From assembly GCA_963786195.1 (NCBI GenBank), contig CAWAYH010000005.1:186001-250000 (forward strand): 64,000 nucleotides of DNA, read 5' to 3'. This DNA is from CAWAYH01 sp963786195. Its GTDB lineage: Bacteria; Acidobacteriota; Vicinamibacteria; Vicinamibacterales; 2-12-FULL-66-21. Below, one piece after another: positions 41,152-51,868 of this stretch. Below the pieces are notes generated by a model. It saw only the letters and a program-made list of their open reading frames with translations, made no database searches and was not told the DNA's origin. The translations under genes were made by a program, and so were the position numbers. Position 1 is the stretch's first letter. Every line of letters starts with the position of its first letter.

Positions 41152-43648
41152 TCATCGCGTCAGCACCCGGCCAGGGAGCGGACCCTCGGGACGGTCCGCT
41201 CCCAGCACCGGCACGCCGTTGACGAAGACGGCCTGGATGCCGCGGGCCCGCAGACGCGGGCGCTCGAACGTCGACAGATCGAGGATCGTGTTCGGATCGA
41301 ACAGCACGAGGTCGGCCTTCATGCCGACGCGGATGACGCCGCGATCCTTCAGGCCGATGCGCTGCGCGGGCAGCGACGTCATCTTCGTGACGGCGTCGGG
41401 AAGCGTCATCCACGTGCTCGTCGCGCACGAACCGGCCCAGGACGCGCGGAAACGTGCCGGCGCCGCGCGGGTGGCTCATGCCGAGGCCGCCGTCGCTCGC
41501 CACCATGACCCAGGGTTGGCGGTAGAACGTCCGCATGTCCTCCTCGATCATCGTGTGCCCGATGACGCCGGCGTCCTCGTCTGCCACGATGCGGATGTAG
41601 AGGTCGACTTCGCTCACGCCCTCGGCCTTTGCGATGTCGTCGAGACGGCGACCGACATACTGCGGAAACTTCGGCAGGCGGGTGATCTGGATGTTGCGGC
41701 CGCCGCCCACATCGTCCAGCGCCTTCTTGACGCTCGCCGGATCGGTCCATTGCTTGTTCGGAACGAGCACCTTGAGGTTCGAATGCCACGCCAGGTACGG
41801 ATAGGCGTCGGCGGTGACGTCCTGCGCCGCGCTTCCGGGCTGCCTCGATCATCGCCACGACTTCCGGCGCTTTGCCCCAGACGCCGACCGTCCCGAGCTT
41901 GATGTGCGTGATCTGGACGGGAAGCCGCGCCTGCTCGCCGATCGCGATCGCTTCGCGCACGGCGTCGAGCGTGCGGTCGGCTTCGTCGCGGATGTGCGAG
42001 ATGTAGAAGCCGCCGTGCTTCGCGGCGACGCGCGCGAGCGCCACGACCTCGGCGGTCGCCGCGTAGCTGCCGACCTCGTACTCGAGGCCTGACGACAGCC
42101 CGATCGCGCCGTCGGCAAATCGCCTGCTCGACCAGCGCTTCCATCTTCGCGATCTCGGCTTTCGTGGCCTCGCGCCGGAAGTCGTCGCCCATCACGGACC
42201 GGCGAACCGTCGCATGCCCGACGAGCATCGCCAGGTTCAGCGCCGGCGGCGACGCCCGGCGTCGCGCCAGATAGTCGCCGATCGGGCAGCGGCGAGCTGC
42301 CGTCCTGACCGAGGAGCACGGTCGTGATGCCCTGCGAGATCTGCGTCCCGGCGTCGGGCTCGGCGTTCGAGTCCCTCGGTCGAGTGGTTGTGCGCGATCG
42401 ATGAAGCCGGGCGCGAGCGACGAGACCGGTTCCGTCGATGACCCGATCGTCGGGTTGCGGCGTGACGGCCCCGACCTCGCGAATCGTGTCGCCTTCGATG
42501 CGCACGTCGACGCGCTGCAGCGGCGCCCCCGTGCCGTCGGCGACCATCGCGCCGGTGATCGTCCAGGCGGGGTTCTCGCGCAGCTTCGGGATGTAGTGCG
42601 CGGCGATGGCGTCCACGATGCGCTGCGGGCTGCGCCTGCGCGAGGTTGGCGAGCGCGATCACGCTGAGGTCGTCCGAGCCCGGGCCGCTGTAGCGCGCGA
42701 TGAAGGTCTTGAAGCCCTGCCACGAGCCGCCGTGCCGCCGTACGCTCGATGGCACCGAGCCGCTCGACGCTCCAGCCGAAGCCGTACGGGTGACCGGCGT
42801 CCGCTGTTCAGTCGCACCGGCGAGAAGACCGCGTTCCAGCTCTCGGCTTTCAGCAGCGCTCCGGCGCGAAGGCCGCGATCCCACGCGATGAGATCGCGCA
42901 GCGAGAGGTAGAGCGAGCCGTCCGCCGTCGTGTTCAGCTGCGGAGCGACCCACGCCTGATTCTTGAGGACGCCGTTCTCGAGCCGATATCCCGCGGCCCG
43001 ATGCGGCACGATGTCCGCCTCGCTGATGACGCGCGCGGTCGTCATGCCGAGCGGCTTGAACACCCGCTCGCGCAGGACGTCGCCGTAGAACTGGCCCGAC
43101 GACCTTGCGCACGAGCGCGCCCAGGATCACGTAGCCCGTGTTGCTGTACTTCCACTGATCGCCAGGTGCGAAGTCGAGCGGCGATTCGTAGGCCAGCGTC
43201 ACCAGATCCGTCTTCCGTGTAGTCGCGCCGATAGTCGACCTTCCCGTCGGTGTAGTTGGCGATGCCCGACGTGTGCGTCAGGAGATGCTGAACCGTGATG
43301 TGCCGCCAGCTCGCGCGGCGCGTCCGGAAAGAACTTCGTCAGCGGATCCGACAGCGCCAGCTTGCCGTCTTCGACCATCAGCATCACGACTGCCGCCGTG
43401 AACTGCTTGCCGAGCGAGCCCGATTGAAAGATCGTCTCGTCGGTCACCGGCACGTCGTGCTCGACGTTGGCCAGGCCGTAGCCCTGCGCCTTGATCGTCT
43501 GTCCGCCGCGACTGACGGCCACCGCGACGCCCGGAATGCGCTGCCTGGTCATCTCGGCGCGGACGATGGCGTCGACGGGATCGGATTGGCGGGCGGCGAG
43601 GGAAAGAGACGTGACGATGAGTGCCAGCGCAGGGAATGCACTTTTCAT
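41152..43648 (-). CDS. S12 beta-lactamase-type hydrolase fused to N-acyl-D-amino-acid deacylase (many frameshifts)
   Basis: About 830 residues from ATG 43648, with a signal peptide. Residues 1-330 are a class C beta-lactamase/DD-peptidase fold: nucleophile motif S78-L-G-K81, YSNTGY and HGGSWQGF. The chain then passes through [19 protein letters not shown] into [20 protein letters not shown], the start of a D-aminoacylase domain, with no start signal between. Amidohydrolase motifs are [24 protein letters not shown], and MVASDG with [15 protein letters not shown]. At least eight frame changes occur (for example near 43200, 43080, 42840, 42634, 42400, 42110, 41830 and 41415); the one at 42634 is a single extra base in the linker. 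Both domains act on D-residue peptides, which makes the fusion sensible. Erosion to a pseudogene cannot be excluded. Confidence 0.75.
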
Positions 43649-43758
43649 GGATGAACGGATTCTACGACATCCGCCCGCGCTCAGGGCCACCACAGGCGAC
43701 ACCTTCTCCTGCTATGCTCGGGTGAGTTGCCCGTGACAGGCAATGGGAGACCGGTCTC

Positions 43759-44118
43759 ATGCCACATGGGAAGATCTGCTATCTCGAGATTCCGGCCAAC
43801 AAAGCCGAAGACGCCGCTGCCTTCTATTCCGCGATCTTCGGCTGGAAGGTACGCGAACGCGGCGACGGGAATCTGGCATTCGACGATTCTGGCAGCGTAA
43901 GCGGCACCTGGGTCAAAGAGCAGGACCGCACCCCTGATGAGCACACGCGTGTCTACATCATGGTCGATAGCATCAGCGAGTCCTTGGCCGCAATCCAGAA
44001 GGCAGGCGGCAGGGTGCTGACGGCGCGAAAGGATATCGGGCCGGGGATGGGCGCATTCGCCGCGTTTGCGGATCCGGTCGGGAACGAGTTCGGGCTGTAC
44101 GAGGAGCCAAGGCGCTAG
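43759..44118 (+). CDS. VOC-family (glyoxalase-like) protein
   Basis: Complete 119-residue protein; ATG 43759 has SD GGGAGA. A single VOC module with KICYLEIPANKAEDAAAFYSAIFGW, DEHTRVYIMVDSI and FAAFADPVGNEFGLYE is typical of small VOC proteins that dimerise. The metal-ligand pattern cannot be fully assigned. Substrate unknown. Confidence 0.9.
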   Translation: MPHGKICYLEIPANKAEDAAAFYSAIFGWKVRERGDGNLAFDDSGSVSGTWVKEQDRTPDEHTRVYIMVDSISESLAAIQKAGGRVLTARKDIGPGMGAFAAFADPVGNEFGLYEEPRR

Positions 44119-44181
44119 AAGCTAACACGCTCCCGGGTAGCAATGCAGCGCGATCGCACTCTCATCACACGCTCCACCGCC

Positions 44182-46704
44182 ATGCTGATACGCGACCTTC
44201 GATACGCCGTTCGAACCCTCCTCCAGAACCCGGGATTCACGCTCGTGGCCGCCGGATCGCTGGCGCTGGCGATCGGCGGATCGATGGCGGTGTTTACGCT
44301 GCTCAATGCGATTGTCCTTCGGCCGCTGCCTGTCGATGAACCGGATCGGGTGTTCCAGGCGTTGCGTGCCACGAGAGACGAGACCGTGGGCCGGCTGGCG
44401 TGGCCGGCAGTCCAGCGTGCCCGGAAGGCGCTCGACGGGCGGGCGGACATCGCCGCGGCGTCGAACATCGCCGGGATGCAGATCGAACCTGAAGGCCGCG
44501 GCGCGGGCAAGGCCGAGCGCGGCGTGGTGCAACTCGTGTCGGGCGAGTACTTCGAGCTCCTCCGGCAGCGTCCTCAGCGCGGGCGCCTGCTGACGGGCAG
44601 CGATAACGTCACGGTCGGGGCTCACCCGGTCGCCGTGATCAGCGACGTGTACTGGCGTCTGCAGTTGTCAGCCTCTGAAAGCGCCGTTGGAAGCAGCCTG
44701 ACCATCAATGGCACGTTGTTCACGGTGGTGGGTATCGCCGAGCCGCAGTTCTTCGGAACGACGCTCACGCTTCGCAGCCCGGATGCGTGGATCCCGCTGG
44801 TGATGCAGCCGGCAGTACGATACGCGCAGAACGCCAGCAGCCATGACGGGGCCGACACGCGTCAGCCGTGGCCCCCGCAGGAGACGATCGAATGGCTCAA
44901 CGTGTTCGTGCGAGTCCCGCGTGGAGCGGATCCCAAGACGATTGCGGCCACGTTGACCGTGTTGCGACAGGGTGAGGCCGAGACGTTTTTCTCGGGCGCC
45001 GGTTCCGAGAACCTGCGAGAGACCGTGCGCCACGAAAAGATTCTCCTGGAGCCGGCGTCGCGCGGACTGTCGCCGTTCCGATTCAGTGTGTCCTCGTCGC
45101 TGTTCGTCCTGCTCGCGATGATGGCGGTGCTGCTCGCCATCGCGTGCGCCAATGTCGCGGGCCTGCTGATCGCGCGCGCCTCCGCGCGCGAGCGCGAGAT
45201 GGCGATCCGCCTGTCGATGGGCGCCGGGCGGACGCAACTGCTGCGTCAAATGCTGACGGAGAGCCTGCTGCTCGGCGCGGGGGCTGGTGCCCTCGGCGTG
45301 TCGCTCGCGTTCTGGAGCCGCGGCGCGCTCCTGAAGATGTTCGCGCCGACGGCGAACCTCGTGACCCTCGACATCAGCTTCGACGCGCGTGTGCTGGCCG
45401 TTGCCGTAGGCCTGTCCCTGATGACGGGCATCGCCTGCGGCATCCTTCCGGCCATCCGCGGCGCACGCGTATCGCTGGCCGATGCGCTCAAGGCCGAGAC
45501 GCGCGGGACCAGTGCCGGCCGCCGATCGCTTTTCGTCGGCAAGGCCCTCGTCACGCTCCAGATGGCGTTCTGCCTGCTCGCGCTGGTCGTGGCCGCGTTG
45601 TTCGTCCGGAGCCTGCGCGCTCTCACCTCGATGGACATCGGTTACGACCGCGAACAGGTCGTGACCGCAAGACTCGACGTGCTGAGTCTCGGTTACACGT
45701 CGGACCAGCGGCAGGCGCTGTATGCTCGAATCCTCGATCGCATGCGGCAGGTTCCTGGCGTCACGTCCGCGAGCCTGTCGCTGAACGGGCCGCTCGCCGG
45801 GCCCGAGCGAATCGGCGGCTTCGGCATCGAAGGTTACACGCCCGGGCCGGGAGAGCGTCTCACCAGCAATGAAGAGGTGGTGACGGAGGACTACTTCGAC
45901 ACCGTTGGTCTCCGCCTGCTCAGGGGACGATTGTTCGGCCCTGAGGATCGCGGGCCGGGCAACCGCAACACGATCGTGAACGAGACGATCGCGCGGAGGT
46001 TCTTCAAGGACGGTGACGCAATTGGCAAGCGCTGGGGCTGGGGAAGCCCGATCGGATCGGACGCGTTCGTCATCGTCGGGGTCGTCGAGGATGCCAGGTA
46101 CGTCGCGCTGCGGACGCTGCCGCCGAACATGGTGTACCGGCTTGCCTCGCCGCAGGACGACGAGATCCTCGGTGACCTGGAGATTCGCACGTCCGGGTCG
46201 CGGGGGACGCTGCCGGCGACCGTTCGTCAGGTGCTGGCGGAATCGGAGCCGCGGCTGCCCGTCCTGGATGTGATGCCGCTCAGCGGCCGCATGGCGCAAC
46301 GCGTGTCGCAGGACGCGCTGATTGCGCGGCTGACGTCGATCTTCAGCGCCATTGCCCTGTTGCTGGCGTGTCTCGGATTGTACGGGACCATCTGGTACGG
46401 CATCAATCGCCGGGTGCCCGAGATCGGGTTGCGGATGGCGCTGGGCGCCGACCGGCGGTCGGTCCTGCGCCTGATCCTGCGCGAGGCGCTCCTTCTCATC
46501 GTGCTCGGAGCCGCGGTTGGCGTGCCACTCGCCTATGTCGCCGGCCGCAGCCTGCAGACGCTGCTGTACGAGATTCCGCCTCTCGATCCCACGGCGTACG
46601 CCGCTGGCGGGATCCTGCTGATGGCCGTCAGCATCCTGGCGGCATTTCTCCCGGCGCGCAGGGCATCACGGATCGATCCGATGTTCGCGCTGACTCGCAA
46701 GTAG
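44182..46704 (+). CDS. ADOP-family duplicated FtsX/MacB permease, intact
   Basis: Complete 840-residue permease without frameshift. ATG 44182 gives MLIRDLRYAVRTLLQNPGFT, the usual start; an in-frame ATG at 44143 is less likely. The architecture is helix-PCD-FtsX repeated twice: AIACANVAGLLIARASARERE in the first block, LLACLGLYGTIWYGINRRVPE in the second, and the end RRASRIDPMFALTRK. Unlike the genes at 4694 and 9688, it lacks the long cytoplasmic prefix. It follows the VOC gene by 63 bases. No ATPase is nearby. It serves as an intact reference for repairing the broken paralogues. Confidence 0.92.
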   Translation: MLIRDLRYAVRTLLQNPGFTLVAAGSLALAIGGSMAVFTLLNAIVLRPLPVDEPDRVFQALRATRDETVGRLAWPAVQRARKALDGRADIAAASNIAGMQIEPEGRGAGKAERGVVQLVSGEYFELLRQRPQRGRLLTGSDNVTVGAHPVAVISDVYWRLQLSASESAVGSSLTINGTLFTVVGIAEPQFFGTTLTLRSPDAWIPLVMQPAVRYAQNASSHDGADTRQPWPPQETIEWLNVFVRVPRGADPKTIAATLTVLRQGEAETFFSGAGSENLRETVRHEKILLEPASRGLSPFRFSVSSSLFVLLAMMAVLLAIACANVAGLLIARASAREREMAIRLSMGAGRTQLLRQMLTESLLLGAGAGALGVSLAFWSRGALLKMFAPTANLVTLDISFDARVLAVAVGLSLMTGIACGILPAIRGARVSLADALKAETRGTSAGRRSLFVGKALVTLQMAFCLLALVVAALFVRSLRALTSMDIGYDREQVVTARLDVLSLGYTSDQRQALYARILDRMRQVPGVTSASLSLNGPLAGPERIGGFGIEGYTPGPGERLTSNEEVVTEDYFDTVGLRLLRGRLFGPEDRGPGNRNTIVNETIARRFFKDGDAIGKRWGWGSPIGSDAFVIVGVVEDARYVALRTLPPNMVYRLASPQDDEILGDLEIRTSGSRGTLPATVRQVLAESEPRLPVLDVMPLSGRMAQRVSQDALIARLTSIFSAIALLLACLGLYGTIWYGINRRVPEIGLRMALGADRRSVLRLILREALLLIVLGAAVGVPLAYVAGRSLQTLLYEIPPLDPTAYAAGGILLMAVSILAAFLPARRASRIDPMFALTRK

Positions 46705-46759
46705 TGACGCATGAATTGAAGAGGCGCCCTGCAGTTCTGAGGGGGCCTCGAAGGGGACC

Positions 46760-47777
46760 TCAAGGGGCCTTGTTCTGAGATTCTGATTGCACGGCCTTGC
46801 GCCGCAGATCCGGGAAGACTTTCGACACTTTCGCGAGGATGTAGTCTCCGTACGTCCCGCTGAACTCGTGGACGCTCGCGCCGTCCCAGCGCTGCGCCCG
46901 GTCGTCCACGACTGCCAGGCTCGACTCGATCGGCTGTACCTCGGCATCGAAGCCGGGATCGAAGAAGAACGGAAACGACAGCCGCGCCCGGCCGCTCGGG
47001 TTGTGCACGCGATGCGGCGTCGAGCGGTAGAAGCCGCCGGTCATCCGGTCGAGCATGTCGCCGATGTTGCAGATGAAAGACCCCGGTATCGGCGGCGCGT
47101 CAATCCATCCCGACGGTCCACGCACCTGCAGGCCGCCCACGTCGTCCTGCTTCAGGATGGTGAGCAGGCCGTAGTCGGTGTGTTCGCCGACACCCCATTC
47201 AGGTTCGGCAGCCGTCGGCTCGCTCGCCGGATAGTTGAAGATGCGGAAAAGGATCAGCGGGTCGCGCGTGTACCGATCGTGGAAGTACGATCGCCTCGAG
47301 GCCCAGGCTGAGCCCGACACCTTCCATCAGCACATGCCCAAGCCGTGTCATGGCGCTCATGTAGTCGAGGACGCACGCGCGGAACCCGGGAAGATCGGGA
47401 AAGAGGTTGCAGCCATGCAGCGGCGTGCCGGCGGCGACGCGAGGGTGATCGTCTGGCAGCTCCGCGCCGAAGTACAAGCCTTCCTTGAGGTCGGGCTTCC
47501 CGCTCGTCAGCTCGCCGCGCACCGGGAAGTACCCGCGCCACGCGTGGCCTCCCAGCTCCATCCGGATGGCGAGTTTCGTCTCGAGCGGGTTTGCAAAGAC
47601 CTGCCGGCTGAGCGACTCGAGGCGAGCTTGCAGTGCCTCTTCCACGCCGTGGCCGATGATGTAGAAAAAGCCGGCATGACGGCAGGCTGCGCGGATCGCC
47701 TCGGCAGCGGCCGTTCGGTCGTGGCCGTCAGAGGCGAGCGCGGAAACATCGATGACCGGAAGGGCGTCCACGGTCAC
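46760..47777 (-). CDS. 2-oxoglutarate/Fe(II) oxygenase, isopenicillin-N-synthase-like (one frameshift)
   Basis: About 338 residues. The N-terminal DIOX-N region is [16 protein letters not shown] and [11 protein letters not shown]. The C-terminal double-stranded beta-helix carries the iron triad in [10 protein letters not shown] and TPHRVHNP, and the co-substrate RxS in [10 protein letters not shown]. One frame change near 47290. GTG 47777 gives a family-like start ([11 protein letters not shown]); an upstream TTG at 47852 in the same frame abuts the tRNA gene and is less likely. Members hydroxylate or desaturate amino-acid-derived or hormone-like small molecules; the substrate is unknown. Confidence 0.87.
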
Positions 47778-47853
47778 AGGATCCGCTCGACCTGGCTCCA
47801 GCGCAAGGTCGAATCTTTTGCCAGGGTTGAGGTCACGGTACAATTGACTCAAC

Positions 47854-47926
47854 GCGCCCGTAGCTCAGTGGATAGAGCATCGGCCTTCTAAGCCGAGGGT
47901 CGCAGGTTCGATACCTGCCGGGCGCG
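47854..47926 (+). tRNA. tRNA-Arg (anticodon TCT)
   Basis: 73 bases fold as a normal cloverleaf: acceptor GCGCCCG/CGGGCGC, D arm GCTC-AGTGGATA-GAGC, anticodon arm TCGGC-CTTCTAA-GCCGA with anticodon TCT, and T arm GCAGG-TTCGATA-CCTGC. CCA is not encoded. It reads AGA codons, which are rare in a genome of this GC content. Its 3' part is duplicated at 53442-53485. Confidence 0.95.
47883..47926 (+). repeat. Putative attachment repeat, copy 1 (3' end of tRNA-Arg)
   Basis: These 44 bases, from the anticodon stem to the discriminator base, recur without mismatch at 53442-53485. Integration at tRNA 3' ends produces exactly this arrangement, with the intact tRNA at one border and a 3' fragment at the other. 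Confidence 0.75.
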
Positions 47927-47935
47927 CTTCTCTTA

Positions 47936-47957
47936 ACCGGGGGGCTTCGCCCCGCCG
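47936..47957 (+). terminator. GC-rich hairpin downstream of tRNA-Arg
   Basis: GGGGC-TTC-GCCCC is flanked by CCGG on both sides, ten bases after the tRNA. There is no U-tract, but such hairpins commonly follow tRNA genes. The remaining bases to 48098 hold CGCTTCGCTCG-type words and no gene. Confidence 0.45.
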
Positions 47958-48098
47958 GACCCCCTGCACGCTCTCTCGCGCGCCGCTTCGTCGGCGCACT
48001 CCGTTCGCGTGGCGCTCACTCGCTTCGCTCGTTCGCTGCTGCGGCGCAACCACAGAAGTGGATCGGCCGATCCCGCGCGATCAGCCGAGTAAACTCTC

Positions 48099-50523
48099 CT
48101 ACTCGGCCCTGAGGGCGTCGCTTGGATCGACGCCTGCGGCCCTTCGCGCAGGCACGTAGGTCGCACATGCGGCCGCGCCCGCCAGCGCGCAGACCACGAT
48201 CGCGAGCGTCACCGGATCGGCTGGCGTGACGCCGAACAGCAGAGCCGAGATCCACCGGCCGGCCGCAAGAGCGCCGGCCAGTCCGGCGCCCAAGCCAACC
48301 AGCGTCAGCGCTGCGCCTTCGCGCACGAACAACCAGACGACGTCGGAAGGCGAAGCGCCGATTGCCAACCGAAGACCGATTTCTCTCCTCCGCTGACCGA
48401 CCAGATACGCGAGCACACCGTAGACGCCGATGACCGACAGCGCGACCGCGATGGCGGCAAAGGCCAGGAGCACGAGCATGGTGAAACGGCGTCCAGCGAG
48501 CGACGCGTCGACGAGCGCTGCGAGGCTCTTGATATTTGCGAGGGGCAGCAAGGGATCGAGCCCGGCCACGTCATGCCGCAGCGTGGGAATGGAGGCGATG
48601 CGATCCGCCGACGTGCGCACGGCGACGGTGAAGGCGTCCACCGGATGCTGCTCGTACGGCAGGTAGATCTCGGCCGGCGTGTCCTCGTCGAGGCCGCCGT
48701 ATTTGATGTTCCCGACGACGCCGACGATCGTCTTCGGTCCATTGCGCGCGTCGCGCGCGAGCTCCGCGCTGACTCGAATCTGTTGTCCAACGGGGTTCTG
48801 TCCCGAGAAGAATCGCTGTGCGGCCCGTTCGTTGATGAGGACGACCTCCGGACTCGTCGCCGTATCACGCCTGTCGAATGGTCGGCCGTCGCGGATCGGG
48901 ATCTTCATCATCTCGAAGTATTCAGGGCTGACGATCCGCATGGAGGCCGTCGGCATCGATGCCGAGTCCGGCTCCGCCTGACCTTCGTGACGGAAGCCGG
49001 TGATGGCGTTGAGATCGCTCGTGAAGGGAAGGCCCATCGCCACCGCCGCCGACTCAACACCGGGTTCCGCCTCCAGTCGCGAGAGCAGCGCCGACACGAA
49101 CGCTCGCGGACTCGCGGGATCTGCATACCTGGCGGCCGGCAACGACAAGCTGAACGTCGTGACGCCTTCGGGTTCGAAGCCAGGCTCGACATGCTGGAGC
49201 TGAACGTAGCTGCGAATGAGCAAGCCGGCCCCAACCAACAGCATCGCTGCGCCCGCCAACTCCGAGATGACGAGAACCCGTCGAGCGCCCGTTCCGCTCG
49301 CGCCGACGGCCCCACGGTTACTCAACGCGAAAAACCGGTGACTCGACCGTCCGGATACCGCCAGCGCCGGTGTCAGCCCAAACGCGATGCTCGTGACGAG
49401 TGTCATCGCCAGGCCGAAGGCCAGGACGTGCATGTCGACCGACAGATCCGGCAGACGCGGGATCGACGTCGGCCCGAGCAGCACCAGTGCGCGCACGAAA
49501 CAGAAGGCGACACCTGCACCGGCCGCTCCGCCGAGCATCCCCAGGACGAGGCTCTCTGTCAGCAACTGCGCGATCAGCTGGCGCCGACTCGCGCCGAGGG
49601 CAGCCCGCACGGCCACCTCGCGACCGCGAGCCTGCCCCCGCGCGAGCAGCAGATTCGCGACGTTCGCACAGGCGATGAGCAGCACGAGCGTGACGGAGCC
49701 GAACAGGGTCACCAACGTGGGGCGAATGTCGCGAACAATCCGCTCGTGCAGCGGAGTGGCCAACAGCGTCGCGTCCTTTTCTGTTTCGGGAAATTCCGTG
49801 GCCAGGCGATCGGCCACCGTTTGCAGCGCGGTTGTCGCCTGGCCGGGCGACACGGTGTCCTTCAAGCGGGCCAATACCTGCACCCACTGTGCGCCGCGTG
49901 CCGCGGGCGCGAGGTCACGCGGGCTTGAAGATGAGCGGCTGCCAGAACTCTGCGGCGGCCGGAAACTTCAGTGCGGCGGGAGCGACCCCGACAATCGTCA
50001 CGTCATGGCCGTCGAGCGTCGTCGTCGAGTTCACGACGTCCGGACGACCGCCGAATCGACGTCGCCATAGGCCGTCCGCGAGCACGATCTGGTTGCCGTC
50101 ACCCTGAGCGTCGCCTTCCGCGAACGCGCGACCGAGTGCCATCGAGACGCCCAGCAGTTTGAAGTAATTCCAAGAGACTCTCGCGCCTTGGAGCCGTTCC
50201 GGATCGCCGAGACCGGTCATGTTGACGGTGATTGGCACCACGGCGGATGCCTCGGCAAAGGCTTCGCTCGGGCCGACGTAGTCGCGAACATTCAGTGGAG
50301 AGAGCCATGGCGAGACGCGTCCCTGGTGTCCGTAAAAGAGCATCACCAGGCGACTCGGATCACGATACGGCAATGGTCGAAGCAGCACGCCGTTCACGAT
50401 CGTAAAGACCGCCGTCGTCGTGCCGATGCCGAGCGCCAGGGTCAGAATCGCCACACCGGTGAACGCGGGCTGGCGTCGCAGGAGCCGCCACGCATGACGC
50501 AAGTCCCGAAGCAAAAGGCTCAA
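48099..50523 (-). CDS. ADOP-family duplicated FtsX/MacB permease within the tRNA-flanked segment (one frameshift)
   Basis: About 805 residues. It starts LLRDLRHAWRLLRRQPAFTG; TTG 50523 has SD AGGAGG at good distance, with GTG 50529 as an alternative. Helix AILTLALGIGTTTAVFTIV and PCD are followed by a frame change near 49915, after EFWQPLIFKPA; the rest continues (VQVLARLKDTVSPGQATTA) to the C-terminal RRAAGVDPSDALRAE. Both FtsX blocks are present. It is the largest gene in the 5.6-kb segment between the tRNA repeats and is oriented towards the tRNA. Substrate unknown. Confidence 0.87.
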
Positions 50524-50735
50524 CAGCACCCTCCTCGACGGACGTGCACCTTTCGAGAGACGGACGTCCAGCTGTCGGTTTGACGTCCGTGCGGCCGAGA
50601 AGGTTGACAGCTTCGGCGTCGGCCGATCTTTGACCGCGTGTGCTAGTCGGTGCCCCTTCCTTCGTACGGAAAGCCGGCCGTGGCGTAGACGGGAGTCCCA
50701 CTGTTTTCTCTGCGGAACTCGAATAGACTAAATCC

Positions 50736-51257
50736 GTGGCCTTGATCAATCGAGGGATGGAAGCCGCCATGGGCACGAACTCGACAGACGCTGCTGCGAA
50801 CCGCGCGAAGGACGAAGAGGCGAAGAGAAATCTCGCGTCGATCAGCCCGTTCTTCATCGTGAAGGACCTGCAGGTCTCGATCGCGTATTACATCGAGCGC
50901 CTCGGCTTTCAGCTCGACTTCCAGGGTCCAGACGACGACCCGTACTACGCCGGAGTGAGCCGGGATGGCATCGGCATCATGCTCAAGGCGATCCTGCCCG
51001 ACGTGCTTCCACAGCCAAACCACACCCGGCACGAATGGGCTCGTTGGGACGCGTACATCTACACCCTGGACCCCGACGCGCTCTTCGACGAGTTCAGCCA
51101 GCGCGGTGCGTCGTTCGTAAAGAAGTTGTCGTTCATAGACGAGGGGCTGTGGGGCTTCGAGGTCACCGATGCCGACGGGTATGTCCTTGCCTTCTTTCAC
51201 CTCCGCCGCGACAGAGCGGCCGCTGTGATTCCCAAGGGGGCCGCCGAATCATCATGA
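50736..51257 (+). CDS. VOC-family (glyoxalase/bleomycin-resistance-like) protein
   Basis: 173 residues from GTG 50736; ATG codons at 50757 and 50769 are alternatives. The VOC module spans residues 30-165: SISPFFIVKDLQVSIAYYIE, YYAGVSRDGIGIML and WGFEVTDADGYVLAFF. It has one module, so it probably dimerises. Small VOC proteins inside mobile segments are often resistance or detoxification functions, but no substrate can be assigned here. It lies inside the tRNA-flanked segment, divergent from the ADOP. Confidence 0.87.
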   Translation: MALINRGMEAAMGTNSTDAAANRAKDEEAKRNLASISPFFIVKDLQVSIAYYIERLGFQLDFQGPDDDPYYAGVSRDGIGIMLKAILPDVLPQPNHTRHEWARWDAYIYTLDPDALFDEFSQRGASFVKKLSFIDEGLWGFEVTDADGYVLAFFHLRRDRAAAVIPKGAAESS

Positions 51258-51295
51258 GACGAACAGGCAAACCGATGGAGACGGACTGAAAGCCG

Positions 51296-51763
51296 GTGCT
51301 CGACAATTTCCGGTCAGCCAACGCAGGTTCGCACGTTCTCCTTGCCGGGCAGCGACTCGGGTTGCCCTATCAGGTTGTGGCTGGAGCGGCGATTGCCGCG
51401 TCCATGGATCAGCCAATTCCGAATGGCGTAAGCGACGGCTGGCAGGGGTCCCGGCGGCGTTTTCCAGACTCCGGATCACTCCTTCCGGTTGTCATGCCGG
51501 CCCGGAATGTTCGATCGCTGCCACACCGTTTGGGAGTCGTCGTGGCATCACGCCTTCGGCGGTTCGGCATCGAGCCCGACGCGATCGAAGCGGAGGTGCA
51601 GGCGATGCATCCGGTAGTCGTCGCACCAACGGTGAATCGATCGGTGCTGGGCATCATGGTCGACTTTGCCAAGGCCGTTGCCTACTATTCGGGAGACCTG
51701 CGGACCGACGAGCGGCGCCACGGCAGTTGCGCATTGAAGATCGAACTCGCCGCTCGCGGCTGA
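51296..51763 (+). CDS. DUF6933-like hypothetical protein, N-terminus doubtful
   Basis: The C-terminal half, SLLPVVMPARNVRSLPHRLG through RFGIEPDAIEAEVQAMHPVV and NRSVLGIMVDFAKAV, resembles the conserved end of the DUF6933 family (typically SVLGSMNDF). The first 60 residues do not look like the family, so an upstream frameshift or truncation is likely and the shown ATG is only the first in frame. No SD is evident. Function unknown. It lies in the tRNA-flanked segment. Confidence 0.45.
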   Translation: MLDNFRSANAGSHVLLAGQRLGLPYQVVAGAAIAASMDQPIPNGVSDGWQGSRRRFPDSGSLLPVVMPARNVRSLPHRLGVVVASRLRRFGIEPDAIEAEVQAMHPVVVAPTVNRSVLGIMVDFAKAVAYYSGDLRTDERRHGSCALKIELAARG

Positions 51764-51868
51764 GCGGTATGTCGTTAGCCAGCAAGATCCGCCGGTGCGA
51801 TCATGAGCCGCCGCGGCTGAAACGCGGTCGTTACGCTGACGGACATCACGAAGTACCCGTATGGCAGC

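Noticed and set aside
44668..46299. 543-residue minus-strand frame opposite the intact ADOP
   Set aside because: Mirror frame of GC-rich coding sequence; very rich in Arg, Gln and His with no conserved pattern, while the plus strand has full FtsX motifs.
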